Shown here: in pieces, positions 1 through 7,007 of the stretch | How positions within the stretch are numbered: the stretch's first letter is position 1 | How the letters are laid out: every line of letters begins with the position of its first letter | Source: an uncultured Bacteroidales bacterium | Lineage (GTDB): Bacteria; Bacteroidota; Bacteroidia; Bacteroidales; Paludibacteraceae | Length of the DNA: 64,000 nt | Assembly: GCA_900319035.1 (NCBI GenBank) | Contig: ONMU01000006.1 | Span: forward strand, 53,031 to 117,030 | Direction: 5' to 3' | Position numbers and translations under genes: made by a program | Notes under the pieces: model-generated | Seen by the model: the letters and a program-made list of their open reading frames with translations, nothing else | The model's database searches: none | Told to the model about the DNA's origin: nothing

Positions 1-51
1 TAATGCGCCGGATACACTGTCGATACCGGCACTCCATTCTACTTTTGCCAT
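1..51 (-). CDS. Small MAKVEW-family protein, 5' end only
   Basis: The minus strand from 51 reads MAKVEWSAGIDSVSGAL and runs off the window edge. These 17 residues match the start of the complete 115-aa protein at 53084-53431, so this is a second member of that family. The function is unknown. Its upstream region (52-182) is nearly identical, in inverted orientation, to the leader of a different small gene at 52416. Leader and coding sequence have therefore been reshuffled between the two flanks. Confidence 0.75.
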   Translation of the reverse strand, partial: MAKVEWSAGIDSVSGAL

Positions 52-182
52 TCGCGTTCGGCAATCGGATCGCAAAGGTCGATACCACTCCGCTAAATCG
101 AAGGGGCGACCGATGCCTCCGCTCTCCCCAAAAATTAAAATTTTCGGGGACCCTCTATGCCGATTGAGAGGGGGTTAAGGTT
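52..182 (-). repeat. Leader repeat, left copy of a 130-bp inverted pair
   Basis: Read on the minus strand, this stretch matches 52287-52415 (plus strand) with only a few differences over about 130 bases. It contains a small hairpin (CCTCT...AGAGG) and a second one closed by TCCCC/GGGGA around an A/T tract. In both copies it ends at the start codon of a small gene, but the two genes differ. It may be a conserved 5' leader or a recombination boundary. As an inverted pair 52 kb apart it could also support inversion of everything between. Confidence 0.8.
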
Positions 183-282
183 AATTTAATGTTTAATGAA
201 TTGTTTGTTTGTAAAAACCGAATTCCAAGCCTGTCGTCCTCGAAGTTGCCACAAAGAATATTTTTTGTATTTTCCCCAGCGG

Positions 283-452
283 TAATGGTGATTGGATTTT
301 TTACAACTTTGGTTGTGAGGGTGATTGATAATTTGGCTGTCTAGGAGTCTTGCTCATAAGCAGACTGATTTGCAATTACGCTCCGGAGCCGCGCAGGTCC
401 AAATCCAATCAACATTAGCGGTGGTTATTTTCGTTATATTTTTCTTTTATGG
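283..452 (+). repeat. Structured element, copy 1
   Basis: Closing stem 283-299 with 401-417 pairs 16 of 17 positions. Inside lie a short hairpin (ACAAC/GTTGT) and the conserved bulged hairpin (GTCT, GGAG, loop, CTC, AAGC, AGAC), followed by ATTAC. A T-rich tail follows the stem (418-452). Neighbouring genes run on the other strand. It fills most of the 52-492 gap together with the leader repeat. Confidence 0.65.
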
Positions 453-492
453 TTTATATCGCGTAGGCGTGTGGATTTCGATTCTCTCAAAT

Positions 493-675
493 TTAATTTT
501 TCTTCACACCCTGATATTCCTCTACAGTCTTGGTGCTGATGGTAGTTGTGACCTTGGTGGAGTCGGAAACCTGGGAGTAGGAGGAAGTGGTGCTGATAGT
601 GCGCCAAGCTTTGCAGCTGGGGAGGAAGCAGAGCACAGCGCACAGAATACAGAAAATAAGGACTTTCTTTCTCAT
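493..675 (-). CDS. Small lipoprotein, CKAWRTI family (Rz1/spanin-like)
   Basis: A 60-aa protein with a type II signal peptide: charged MRKK start, hydrophobic stretch, lipobox LPSC, cleavage before Cys20. The mature part is CKAWRTISTTSSY followed by a Ser/Thr-rich tail ending TVEEYQGVKKN. A paralog with nearly the same mature sequence is at 51708-51914. Short lipoproteins like this resemble phage Rz1 outer-membrane spanin subunits and occur in Bacteroidales next to holin-like and lysis genes, as here. A lysis role is inference; the lipoprotein call rests on the visible lipobox. Confidence 0.7.
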   Translation of the reverse strand: MRKKVLIFCILCAVLCFLPSCKAWRTISTTSSYSQVSDSTKVTTTISTKTVEEYQGVKKN

Positions 676-707
676 AGTTTGTTAGTAATTCAATAAAAGA
701 TTCGTAA

Positions 708-902
708 TTACTTCTTTTGCCGATAGACATAGTCTATCCCGAACAGTGCTCCGGCGAAGGTCGCTACTTCACCGAATCCGACAAGAAGCGATTCGTGAAT
801 CTCTCCTTGCGGTGCGATGAATGTCCCGATGAACAGCAGCACTATGCCACCTACTGACAGCACTGCCGCAGTGATCAACTGAATGTTTAACTTCATAATC
901 AT
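708..902 (-). CDS. Small two-helix membrane protein (holin-like)
   Basis: A 64-aa protein with two hydrophobic segments: about residues 8-28 (LITAAVLSVGGIVLLFIGTFI) and 38-58 (ESLLVGFGEVATFAGALFGI), ending in a basic tail YRQKK. The start may be 902 or 896 (MIMKLN, second Met). It sits directly upstream of the small lipoprotein in the same direction. The pair resembles a holin plus spanin lipoprotein from a phage lysis cassette. The function is inferred only from size, topology and context. Confidence 0.6.
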   Translation of the reverse strand: MIMKLNIQLITAAVLSVGGIVLLFIGTFIAPQGEIHESLLVGFGEVATFAGALFGIDYVYRQKK

Positions 903-992
903 TCGAATTTTTACCTCAGCTGACTCCTCATTTTTTGGAAGTGGAACGCAGTGAAATAATCGTACCCTTTAGGGTTAAGAAACGTTTTTTTG

Positions 993-1251
993 TCATCGGA
1001 TAACAGTTATTTTCGGCATTTTTTGATATTTTTCTCCATTGATAGTAATGTACATCTTTGAGATGTGAGGATTCATTTTATAGAGGCTATTGTAAATGTA
1101 TTTATGAATAGGCTGTATGAAATGGATACTCGTGGTGCTGTAAGCACTATTATTATTAATGTATTTTTCTTTATATTTTTTGGTTATATCAAACTGAATG
1201 CGCTATTACTATCGGATGATTTTTTTTTGTGTTTTTTTGATTCTCTCCCTC
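993..1251 (+). repeat. Structured element, copy 2 (nested)
   Basis: Inner closing stem 1037-1050 with 1148-1161: all 14 positions pair, three of them as G-U in this orientation, which argues that the functional strand is plus. The inner hairpin GTGC-TGTAA-GCAC (5-nt loop) is at 1135-1147. A T-rich tail follows at 1162-1182. An outer stem (about 993-1005 with 1206-1219, one mismatch) has a second T-rich tail. This occupies most of the 903-1274 gap. Confidence 0.65.
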
Positions 1252-1274
1252 AAACGAGTCGTCTGCTAGGGTCG

Positions 1275-1616
1275 TTAACCACCAATCAGATCACCGTTCT
1301 GGTCGTACTGGTCGTTCAGCTTGTGCATTGCGTAGCCGAAAAGGGAACCATACTTGGTCTGCGATTTGTACTCGGTGCGCAACTGCGTAGCCTGCTCACT
1401 TGTTCCTGCCAAGATGGCACGAACAGCCGCTTGCACTTTCGTGAACCGGGCTTTGGCTGCAATCTGCGAAGCAGACGGTTCCTTCGTGGACGGGTTACAT
1501 AACTTACCGGTCGTTACCTTGCCGGTACGTTTGTTGGTGCGGAAGTACACATCACTGTGTTCGCACACTTTTTTCTTCATGCTCTCGATGAGAGCCATCG
1601 GTTTAATTTCTGCCAT
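1275..1616 (-). CDS. Small conserved protein of the cassette family
   Basis: A 113-aa protein of unknown function. The N-terminus (MALIESMKKKVCEHSDVYFR) and a C-terminal segment (LRTEYKSQTKYGSLFGYAMH) resemble the proteins at 48712-49071 and 52416-52733, which carry ...IKSMSGTIAKK... and ...KVQSKYTSLFAYTVAQ.... All three share a basic N-terminal half, an Ala-rich helical middle and the Y.S/K..SLF.Y motif. The start codon follows a clear minus-strand promoter (box 1671-1678). No enzymatic motif is visible; a phage-structural or DNA-associated role is possible but unsupported. Confidence 0.65.
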   Translation of the reverse strand: MAEIKPMALIESMKKKVCEHSDVYFRTNKRTGKVTTGKLCNPSTKEPSASQIAAKARFTKVQAAVRAILAGTSEQATQLRTEYKSQTKYGSLFGYAMHKLNDQYDQNGDLIGG

Positions 1617-1670
1617 AATGTTAAGGGTTTAAGTTTAATGGTTGTATTGCCTGTTTTCCGAAAAACGGTG

Positions 1671-1718
1671 CAAAGATAAGGGGTCTTGAAACGAAAGTGT
1701 TAGTGAATTTCACCAATT
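1671..1718 (-). promoter_or_regulatory. Minus-strand promoter with palindromic operator
   Basis: The minus strand has the -7 box TATCTTTG at 1678-1671, preceded by the palindrome TTGGTGAAATTCACTAA at about 1702-1718. The same box, palindrome and about 70 bases around them recur at 4710-4754. The palindrome looks like an operator shared by two small-gene units. Confidence 0.6.
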
Positions 1719-1837
1719 GTGAAGAAAAAAGTGCATTTTTACGGAATACATGCCATTTTGATATCGTTTTTTGAGGATGGCATGGAATTTGAAGGATAAA
1801 AAGTGAAGTTTCCTTCGTTGGATGGGAAGACGCAAAA

Positions 1838-1882
1838 AAATAGTAAATAGGTAGTAAATAGATAGTATTTAAGTAGTAAAAA
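1838..1882 (+). repeat. Four 11-bp direct repeats upstream of the kinase operon
   Basis: Units of the form AGGTAGTAAAT repeat four times with 11-bp spacing, one turn of the helix, about 70-110 bases before the promoter at 1949. Phased repeats like this are typical binding sites for a cooperative regulator. They are not seen elsewhere in the window. Confidence 0.55.
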
Positions 1883-1929
1883 CGTCAAAAAATGCCAAAA
1901 AATGAAGAAAAAATATGCTTCCCTCTTGC

Positions 1930-1956
1930 GTATGTGAGTTTTTTTTTGTAATTTTG
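1930..1956 (+). promoter_or_regulatory. Promoter of the kinase/nuclease operon
   Basis: A Bacteroidota -7 box TAATTTTG lies at 1949-1956, about 30 bases before the start codon. An upstream TTGCGTATGTGAG box lies about 17 bases earlier; it resembles the TTGCATATGT boxes at 13550, 17065, 53605 and 61520. Confidence 0.65.
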
Positions 1957-1986
1957 TGCGCTGAATTAGTATGAGGTAAGTTTTAT

Positions 1987-2772
1987 ATGGCTAACAAGAA
2001 GCATTACATGCCGAGTAAACGACTGAATCCTGCGATGCAAGCCAGGAGAATTGATGATTTGCAGAGGCTGGTTCGTGATAGTGAAAGACAGATGAAGCAA
2101 ATCTTCGAGATGGTCGATTCTTCGTATGCTCGCCATCTTGAGGTGTTAGCCAATTTTGCTAGGCATAACATGGGTAATGCAATTCAAACCATGTATGCGG
2201 CTTTGGTTAAGTTTGATGAGGAGGAAGAATGGGTTAAGGAGATAAAAGGGGCAATTAACAACTTGAATGGCATTTTGGATAGTTTCAAGGAGGTGATACC
2301 TTATGAGGATAGTAATTTGACAATTCCCAAAGTGCTAATAGCCTTAGATACGTTAACACGTTCGTCATGCTATATGTCTAAGATAGAAGTGAACTATGTC
2401 TATGACAGTAAGGATTCCAAGACACTAAATTTGCCATTTCAATATATGTTGCAAGTGTTGCACAATCTAATGACAAATGCCATCAAAGCACTACAGGATA
2501 GGGAAGAGCCAAAGATGATAGAGGTGCGTGCATATCGAGATGAGGAGAATTGCTATTTTATTATTAAGGATAATGGAATAGGAATTACGGAAGAGAATTT
2601 AGATAAAATTTTCGAATATCGATATACAACGACGGAAGGCGGTTCCGGAATAGGTTTGTATTTCGTGAAATATATTATTGAAAATAGATTAAACGGGAAG
2701 GTACTTGTCGAACAGAATATAGATGAGTATTCTACGATATTTAATCTCCAAATACCATATGGCCATGACTAA
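1987..2772 (+). CDS. Cytoplasmic histidine kinase
   Basis: A 261-aa protein with a complete HisKA/HATPase core and no membrane segment. The likely phosphorylated His is His60 (FARHNMGNAIQT). The ATP-binding boxes are N164 (LMTNAIKAL), DNGIGI at 195-200 and GGSGIGL at 218-224. The N-terminal 50 residues are a charged probable coiled coil and are the only room for sensing, so a partner or the coiled coil must perceive the signal. The gene overlaps the start of the receiver-nuclease gene by 8 bases, so the two are translationally coupled. It very likely phosphorylates that receiver domain. It is short for a sensor kinase. Confidence 0.85.
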   Translation: MANKKHYMPSKRLNPAMQARRIDDLQRLVRDSERQMKQIFEMVDSSYARHLEVLANFARHNMGNAIQTMYAALVKFDEEEEWVKEIKGAINNLNGILDSFKEVIPYEDSNLTIPKVLIALDTLTRSSCYMSKIEVNYVYDSKDSKTLNLPFQYMLQVLHNLMTNAIKALQDREEPKMIEVRAYRDEENCYFIIKDNGIGITEENLDKIFEYRYTTTEGGSGIGLYFVKYIIENRLNGKVLVEQNIDEYSTIFNLQIPYGHD

Positions 2773-3667
2773 AAAGATTCTAGTAATTGATGACGAGAGA
2801 ACGCAAGCTGATGCTTTGGCTCTCAAGATTGGAAGAGCATTCACTGATGCAGAGATGATAGTGGCTTCTTCTGAGGAAGAGATTGAGTCTTACGTTACGG
2901 ATAAGTTCTATAATCTTGCCATATTGGATATCCGATTTGATGGATATAAAAAGAATGGTATCGATGTCGCAAAGCAGATTATTGAAGTCAATCCTTTTGC
3001 GAAGATCATCTTTGTATCGCGTTTCTTAGTGGAGTATGCTCCCATGCTGAATCCATTGATGAGTACTGGGCGAATATTAGCATTCTCAGAAAAGAAAGAG
3101 TATGATGCATGGATGGCGGAGCTGAAACCTATTATTTCTTCCTATTACGATAACATTCCGAATAGCAATGAAGTAAATGCTGCTCTTACAGCCAACTATG
3201 CTTCTGCAAAGAATGAGGAAGATACGTATAAGAAAGGGAAGATGTTTGAGGACTTCATTACCTTATTATTCCGCAGTATTGGCTATAACACGATATACAA
3301 GCGAGTAAAGGACTTGGCATTGAATGAAGTAGATTTGATTGTTCGTAATGAAATAGACGATTCGTTCTTGTCAAAGTTTGACAAGTACATCCTCATTGAG
3401 TGTAAAAATAAACCGAAGACACCCGTTTGTAAGAATGACTTCATCGTGTTTAAGAGCAAACTTGATGCGACCAATGGAATGGCATCATTAGGCTTCATTT
3501 TTACCACCTCATATGTATCTAGAAATACATATATTGAGGCTGTTCGAGAATCAAGAGGGAATACTAAGATAGTCTTTGTGGATAATATACTGTTGCAACA
3601 ACTGTTAGCGTCTTCGGACATCAAAGAAGAACTCAAAAAGATTATTGATTCTCAAGTGAAAGACTAA
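2765..3667 (+). CDS. Response regulator fused to an Mrr-like endonuclease
   Basis: A 300-aa protein. Residues 1-125 are a receiver domain: acidic pair D9-D10, phosphoacceptor D55 (AILDIRFDG), S85 and K110. Residues about 155-285 are a restriction-endonuclease fold with the Mrr/PD-(D/E)xK pattern: E162 (KGKMFEDFIT), D190 (NEVDLIVRN), then E212-C-K214 (ILIECKNK). There is no DNA-binding output domain, so phosphorylation most simply controls cleavage. The start at 2765 gives the canonical MTKKILVIDDE; 2759 is possible. The architecture recalls Detocs, where a receiver-effector fusion carries out phage defence, but the second Detocs protein (DtcB) is absent here. Confidence 0.82.
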   Translation: MTKKILVIDDERTQADALALKIGRAFTDAEMIVASSEEEIESYVTDKFYNLAILDIRFDGYKKNGIDVAKQIIEVNPFAKIIFVSRFLVEYAPMLNPLMSTGRILAFSEKKEYDAWMAELKPIISSYYDNIPNSNEVNAALTANYASAKNEEDTYKKGKMFEDFITLLFRSIGYNTIYKRVKDLALNEVDLIVRNEIDDSFLSKFDKYILIECKNKPKTPVCKNDFIVFKSKLDATNGMASLGFIFTTSYVSRNTYIEAVRESRGNTKIVFVDNILLQQLLASSDIKEELKKIIDSQVKD

Positions 3668-3678
3668 TCAAGATAAAG

Positions 3679-3712
3679 GATCCTGCATACCAATATATGC
3701 GGGATTTTTCTT
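3679..3712 (+). terminator. Terminator of the kinase/nuclease operon
   Basis: A hairpin with arms ATCCTGCAT and ATGCGGGAT is followed by TTTTTC, just after the nuclease stop codon. The same hairpin type ends the ATPase/nuclease operon at 55683. Confidence 0.75.
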
Positions 3713-3764
3713 AGTAATATAGAATAAGGAAAAATGCGTTGCTCCAAAGTCTCTGTTTGATGAG

Positions 3765-3944
3765 ATGAAGCAAACCTTAAAGTTCTTTGACTCATCAGTT
3801 GTGGATATAGCGCAATTTCTTGAATTACCAAAGGAATTATCTCATTGTTTGACAGTAGATGAAGCAGAACTATATTTCCATAGTGGACTATACGTGAGCA
3901 AGGGTGGAGGATTGGTTATGGATGATAAGAGACTGCAATTATAG
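3765..3944 (+). CDS. Possible 59-aa gene or remnant
   Basis: Reads MKQTLKFFDSSVVDIAQFLE and on to DDKRLQL before TAG. The frame stays open for several codons upstream of the ATG. The composition is protein-like, but there is no promoter between the terminator at 3712 and this frame, and no recognised domain. It may be the tail of a deleted gene. Confidence 0.35.
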   Translation: MKQTLKFFDSSVVDIAQFLELPKELSHCLTVDEAELYFHSGLYVSKGGGLVMDDKRLQL

Positions 3945-4024
3945 AATCCGACAAAATGCGCATTACGGAGATCAGCCTTGTTATATATTCGACTCTGAAT
4001 GAGATGACATGATAGTTAATCCAG

Positions 4025-4063
4025 TGCAAGACACCGATAGTTAATCTACCGGTGTCTTTTGGG
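4025..4063. terminator. Bidirectional hairpin terminator
   Basis: Arms AAGACACCG and CGGTGTCTT enclose about 12 bases and are followed by TTTT on the plus strand. It lies just past the end of the minus-strand gene at 4070, so it could end both directions. Confidence 0.55.
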
Positions 4064-4069
4064 GATCAT

Positions 4070-4414
4070 TTACTCCTCACACACTTCTATCCTCGTATCA
4101 ATCCGTTTCTTGATCAACTCTTGCAACTCAGGGATGAAAGTTGCGCGTGCGTTAGAATTAATAAGGAGTAGCGCAGAGCGACGTTCTCCATCGCCTAAGG
4201 TGAGACGGAGGTTGCCATGGATGCACACTAACCCTGCCGGATATATGAGAGGAAGCGGGAAACCGTGTCCATAGGGAATCTCGTAGGCATCGCTGATATG
4301 AGTCAGGAGTTCGTTATACCCTCCCTTTTCATTGGGCTGAAAGTGAACGCTGTAGAGAGTGCCGCGTCGAACCTCCCCGCACGGCTGTATGTTTCTAACA
4401 AATTTCAGATACAT
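4070..4414 (-). CDS. DUF5675-like protein
   Basis: A 114-aa protein starting MYLKFVRNIQPCGEVRRGTL; this start is chosen because the upstream in-frame extension covers structured element 3 and lacks homology. The layout is that of DUF5675: an opening strand pair with RG.L/YSVHF, a G..P.P.IYPAGLVCIHG middle and a C-terminal segment. The better conserved relative is at 51300-51668. DUF5675 proteins are common next to phage-type lysis and small lipoprotein genes in Bacteroidales; their function is not established. The element lying just upstream runs on the opposite strand. Confidence 0.6.
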   Translation of the reverse strand: MYLKFVRNIQPCGEVRRGTLYSVHFQPNEKGGYNELLTHISDAYEIPYGHGFPLPLIYPAGLVCIHGNLRLTLGDGERRSALLLINSNARATFIPELQELIKKRIDTRIEVCEE

Positions 4415-4455
4415 ATTCAATTGTTTTCGGTTCGTTTTTGTGTTTGTTTTCGTAA

Positions 4456-4690
4456 GGAATCGACACCTTATTTTTGTCATTTTTGGGTATTTTTTGACAT
4501 CAAATAGGGATACCATCTTTGGATGAGAGAATTTATTGTGGATAGGCTATCTGAAAGCTTGTTTTCAAGTAGGCTATACATGATAAAGACTCGGGGTACT
4601 GCAAGTACTTATCCTATTTGATGATTTTTCTTTATGTTTTTTTGATTACATATAGTCCAAATCACCTGTCGATTCCGCGTTTTCGATTAC
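4456..4690 (+). repeat. Structured element, copy 3 (nested)
   Basis: Outer stem GGAATCGACA/TGTCGATTCC (4456-4465 with 4667-4676) is perfect. Inner stem 4498-4508 with 4613-4623 is perfect over 11 bp. Inside are the bulged hairpin around CTTG-TTTT-CAAG and the hairpin GTAC-TGCAA-GTAC. The tail TTTTTCTTTATGTTTTTTTG follows the inner stem. Confidence 0.7.
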
Positions 4691-4709
4691 ATAATCTCGA
4701 AAAACGGTG

Positions 4710-4754
4710 CAAAGATAAGGGGTTTTTGAACGAAAGTGTTAGTGAATTTCACCA
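4710..4754 (-). promoter_or_regulatory. Second copy of the palindromic promoter
   Basis: TATCTTTG at 4717-4710 on the minus strand with the palindrome GTGAATTTCAC upstream, nearly identical to 1671-1718. A minus-strand transcript from here would run through element 3, antisense to it, into the DUF5675-like gene at 4070. Confidence 0.6.
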
Positions 4755-4790
4755 ATCGTGCATAAAACCCCTCATTTTTTTGCGTTTTTG

Positions 4791-4946
4791 CTACTTGCGC
4801 ATGGCGATAATCTGTCGAATCCTATCCACACTCATGCAAAATTCATCGGCTAAGCGGTAGTAGATATTCATCACCGAACTTGTCCCTAACAGTTCCTTGT
4901 ACCGCTTTCGGATCTTACGATGTCGCTTGATTGTTGTTTCTCTCAT
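4791..4946 (-). CDS. Tiny helix-turn-helix protein (51 aa)
   Basis: A 51-aa frame from ATG at 4946: MRETTIKRHRKIRKRYKELL, then a segment ending YRLADEFCMSVDRIRQIIAM. The second half has the spacing of a helix-turn-helix (LADEF..S..RI.QII) and the first half is a basic helix. It begins 6 bases after the 84-aa gene upstream, so they form a pair. Short sigma-like or HTH proteins of this kind are frequent in Bacteroidales accessory DNA. A DNA-binding role is inferred. Confidence 0.6.
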   Translation of the reverse strand: MRETTIKRHRKIRKRYKELLGTSSVMNIYYRLADEFCMSVDRIRQIIAMRK

Positions 4947-4952
4947 TGGCAT

Positions 4953-5207
4953 TTACTGATTCATTACGATTTTCCACACCTCTTTTCGCGTCAATTTCGA
5001 GCCCTCTCGAAACATCTTCGCCACTTTCCTGGCTCGCTGTCCGAAAAGACTCTCCTTTGCTTCTTCCATTGCCGTTTTAGGGTGCTTCCTCACTGGACAA
5101 CGTTGTGCAAACTGCTTCCCGTATATTGATCGGAAATAGTAGTTCGATTTATCATTTAACTTCCCATGAAGTGAATCAATGGGCAATATGGTTTTCACTT
5201 TCATCAT
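4953..5207 (-). CDS. Small basic protein of unknown function
   Basis: An 84-aa protein (start 5207 or 5204), basic throughout, with the motif SNYYFRSIYGKQFAQRCPVR and a C-terminal helix LTRKEVWKIVM. I recognise no family. It precedes the 51-aa HTH gene by 6 bases, and both run leftward toward the palindromic promoter at 4710-4754. The basic character would suit nucleic-acid binding, but no motif proves this. Confidence 0.5.
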   Translation of the reverse strand: MMKVKTILPIDSLHGKLNDKSNYYFRSIYGKQFAQRCPVRKHPKTAMEEAKESLFGQRARKVAKMFREGSKLTRKEVWKIVMNQ

Positions 5208-5304
5208 GCTAATATTTTTACGAGCTTATTATGGTCCGCGAACGAGAACACTTCGAGAGCACTCTGATACATTATCGAACCATTCCCGAACCAATATCGT
5301 AACT

Positions 5305-5625
5305 TCACTCTTCCGGACGACCGGAACTTGAAGCCGTATAATCAATCGTGTCCTCCCAATCCGGCTCATTGGACTCAACCGGTTCGATATGCATCGATTC
5401 GTCCAAAATTAGCGAAAGCGTATCGCACAACTGTGGTTCCATTCCCACTATCATACCGATATCCGGTATCATGTCCTTACCGGTCGTATTGGTCGCTAAT
5501 ACCAACTGCGTCTTGGCGCGCGGTTCACTTAGTATCACTAGTGCATTCCGTTTATTATTTCCTTTCAGCCAATCTCGTATCGGCTGTATTAGCGCATTCA
5601 GCGCTTGCTCTTTTTTCTTACTCAT
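5305..5625 (-). CDS. Small acidic-tailed protein of unknown function
   Basis: A 106-aa protein. The start overlaps the end of the upstream gene by 8 bases (5618-5625), so the two are co-translated. The N-terminus is basic (MSKKKEQALNALIQPIRDWL), the middle has beta-like ALVILSEPRAKTQLVLA, and the tail is acidic and Ser-rich. No catalytic motif is seen. The coupling suggests a partner of the 134-aa protein. Confidence 0.55.
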   Translation of the reverse strand: MSKKKEQALNALIQPIRDWLKGNNKRNALVILSEPRAKTQLVLATNTTGKDMIPDIGMIVGMEPQLCDTLSLILDESMHIEPVESNEPDWEDTIDYTASSSGRPEE

Positions 5626-6022
5626 TGTGTTGTCCTTTTAGATATTGTTCATAATTGAAATTAAATCCATAGCAGATAGTCATACTATGTTCTATAGCAT
5701 CCGTTAACGTATAAATCCCCGCGTGCCCATTGTGCCTCGCACTGACGAGAAGCGTCGTTTTTGCCACATCTTCAATCCGGCTATTTCCGTTGTAATTGAC
5801 CGGCTCAGGCAGTTGGTACTTACGAATATTCTCCTTGATGGCACGTATCGGGTCATACTGAACGAATTTTCCTTCTTTCACTTTCCAGGGAATGTTCTTA
5901 TAAGCCAGATCTTTCTGCGGCTGCGTCAGTGTGTTCCAAAATCGTTCGGTGGCATCATGATTCCGCCTGCTGGTACCATTTTCCACCAGCGCTTGCCATA
6001 CTGTTTCAAATTTCTCATCCAT
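5618..6022 (-). CDS. Small WNT-motif protein
   Basis: A 134-aa protein. The segment ATERFWNTLTQPQKDLAYKN followed by ...YDPIRAIKENI matches the layout of the 48168-48536 protein (CEKMWNTFDEQKRRLIMLGL ... KNPYFYLLDW). Both carry a Trp-Asn-Thr core, a Gln-rich helix and an aromatic NP/DP-x(5)-L strip. The function is unknown. It is translationally coupled to the 106-aa gene. Presence of the family on both flanks fits the shuffled small-gene sets. Confidence 0.6.
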   Translation of the reverse strand: MDEKFETVWQALVENGTSRRNHDATERFWNTLTQPQKDLAYKNIPWKVKEGKFVQYDPIRAIKENIRKYQLPEPVNYNGNSRIEDVAKTTLLVSARHNGHAGIYTLTDAIEHSMTICYGFNFNYEQYLKGQHNE

Positions 6023-6070
6023 AAATCAAATTTGAATTTTTAAATCTTAAATCTAAAATAAAAAGTTGGT

Positions 6071-6165
6071 GGTGGTACTAAAACTATACTATGTATAAGG
6101 GGACTACAAGGGATAATCATAGTACCACCATTTTTTCTTTTCTTTTTTGCTTCTTTTTTCTTTTG
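6071..6165 (+). repeat. Miniature structured element
   Basis: A perfect 10-bp stem GGTGGTACTA/TAGTACCACC (6071-6080 with 6120-6129) encloses only 39 bases, including TATAC-TAT-GTATA. It is followed by a long pyrimidine tail (TTTTTTCTTTTCTTTTTTGC). It has the stem plus T-rich-tail format of the larger elements but lacks their conserved inner hairpins. Confidence 0.5.
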
Positions 6166-6204
6166 AAAAATCGTTTTCGACTGTTTTCTAGATTGTTTTC
6201 TTGG

Positions 6205-6445
6205 GGACGATTGACACCTTAGATTGTTTTTGGGAGTGAAACGCTTTTTTGTCATTAGATAGCAATTGCATCTTATGATGTGAGGATTTATTGTGAAGAG
6301 TCTATCTAAAAGCTTGTTTTTAAGTAGGCTGTTCAAAATATAGACTCGATGTACTGCAAGTACGATTGCTATCTAATGTGTTTTTCTTGTTTTTTTTGAT
6401 TACCTCTCATAAAACACTCGTCAATCGTCCGTTTTCCTTTACAAT
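6205..6445 (+). repeat. Structured element, copy 4 (nested)
   Basis: Outer stem GGACGATTGAC/GTCAATCGTCC (6205-6215 with 6420-6430) is perfect. Inner stem 6253-6266 with 6365-6378 is perfect over 14 bp. The inner hairpins are CTTG-TTTT-taag and GTAC-TGCAA-GTAC. The T-rich tail is at 6380-6402. Together with the miniature copy it fills the 6023-6444 gap. Confidence 0.7.
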
Positions 6446-6837
6446 CACAATACTACGATTGATGGCTTCGTTTTTGGAACGTAAGGATGATCCGTTCCGG
6501 CAGTGGCAGTGATGTGTTTCTCACCGAGCTTATCCATCTCCTCATCAAGCAGGCTCTGCTGCGCTTTGAGGGCATCGATCTGCTCCTGCAGAGCCTCTTT
6601 CTGCGCATTCTTTTTCTGCCATGCTCGTGCGTACTTACCGGTCTCATCCTTCAGGTCTATTGTGGGATTCAACTTAAGGGTGTACCGACCGACTCCTTCA
6701 ATCTCAAACGTACCACCATCCGGCACATGCTCAAAAGCTTCCGGAATGGATGCTTCCTTGGTCGTGTTAATGACTTTCTTGAGCGCTTTTTCTTCGTCAC
6801 GCAACTCGCGTAACTTAATTAGATTTTTATTTTCCAT
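6445..6837 (-). CDS. Small coiled-coil protein
   Basis: A 130-aa protein with start MENKNLIKLRELRDEEKALK; an upstream Arg/Lys-rich extension to 6870 is less likely. Residues 1-30 are a charged helix. A short beta region follows (GGTFEIEGVGRYTLKLNP), then a second long coiled coil (about 75-115, with ALQEQIDALKAQQSLLDEEM) and a loose tail. This helix, beta, helix plan looks like a small phage-type accessory protein. No homologue was recognised elsewhere in the window. Confidence 0.6.
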   Translation of the reverse strand: MENKNLIKLRELRDEEKALKKVINTTKEASIPEAFEHVPDGGTFEIEGVGRYTLKLNPTIDLKDETGKYARAWQKKNAQKEALQEQIDALKAQQSLLDEEMDKLGEKHITATAGTDHPYVPKTKPSIVVL

Positions 6838-7007
6838 ATTTTTTCTTTGTTTTTTGCGTCTGCATCGCATGCAGACATAGTTTTGTCAATTGCGTCGGAT
6901 CGCATCCGACATCATTTTTGTTGTTTTTGGATAATTGTTGATGATTTTTGACTAATCAATCCTTACTACCCGTATGGCATTTTCGGAATTTTTTGTCATT
7001 TTTGTGA

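Noticed and set aside
325..696. Plus-strand frame of 123 aa at the left end
   Set aside because: It runs through element 1 and antisense to the lipoprotein gene, which has a convincing lipobox on the other strand.
6040..6336. Open frame of 98 aa on the minus strand with a Lys-rich run
   Set aside because: It is read entirely from structured element 4, the miniature element and their pyrimidine tracts; no protein-like conservation.
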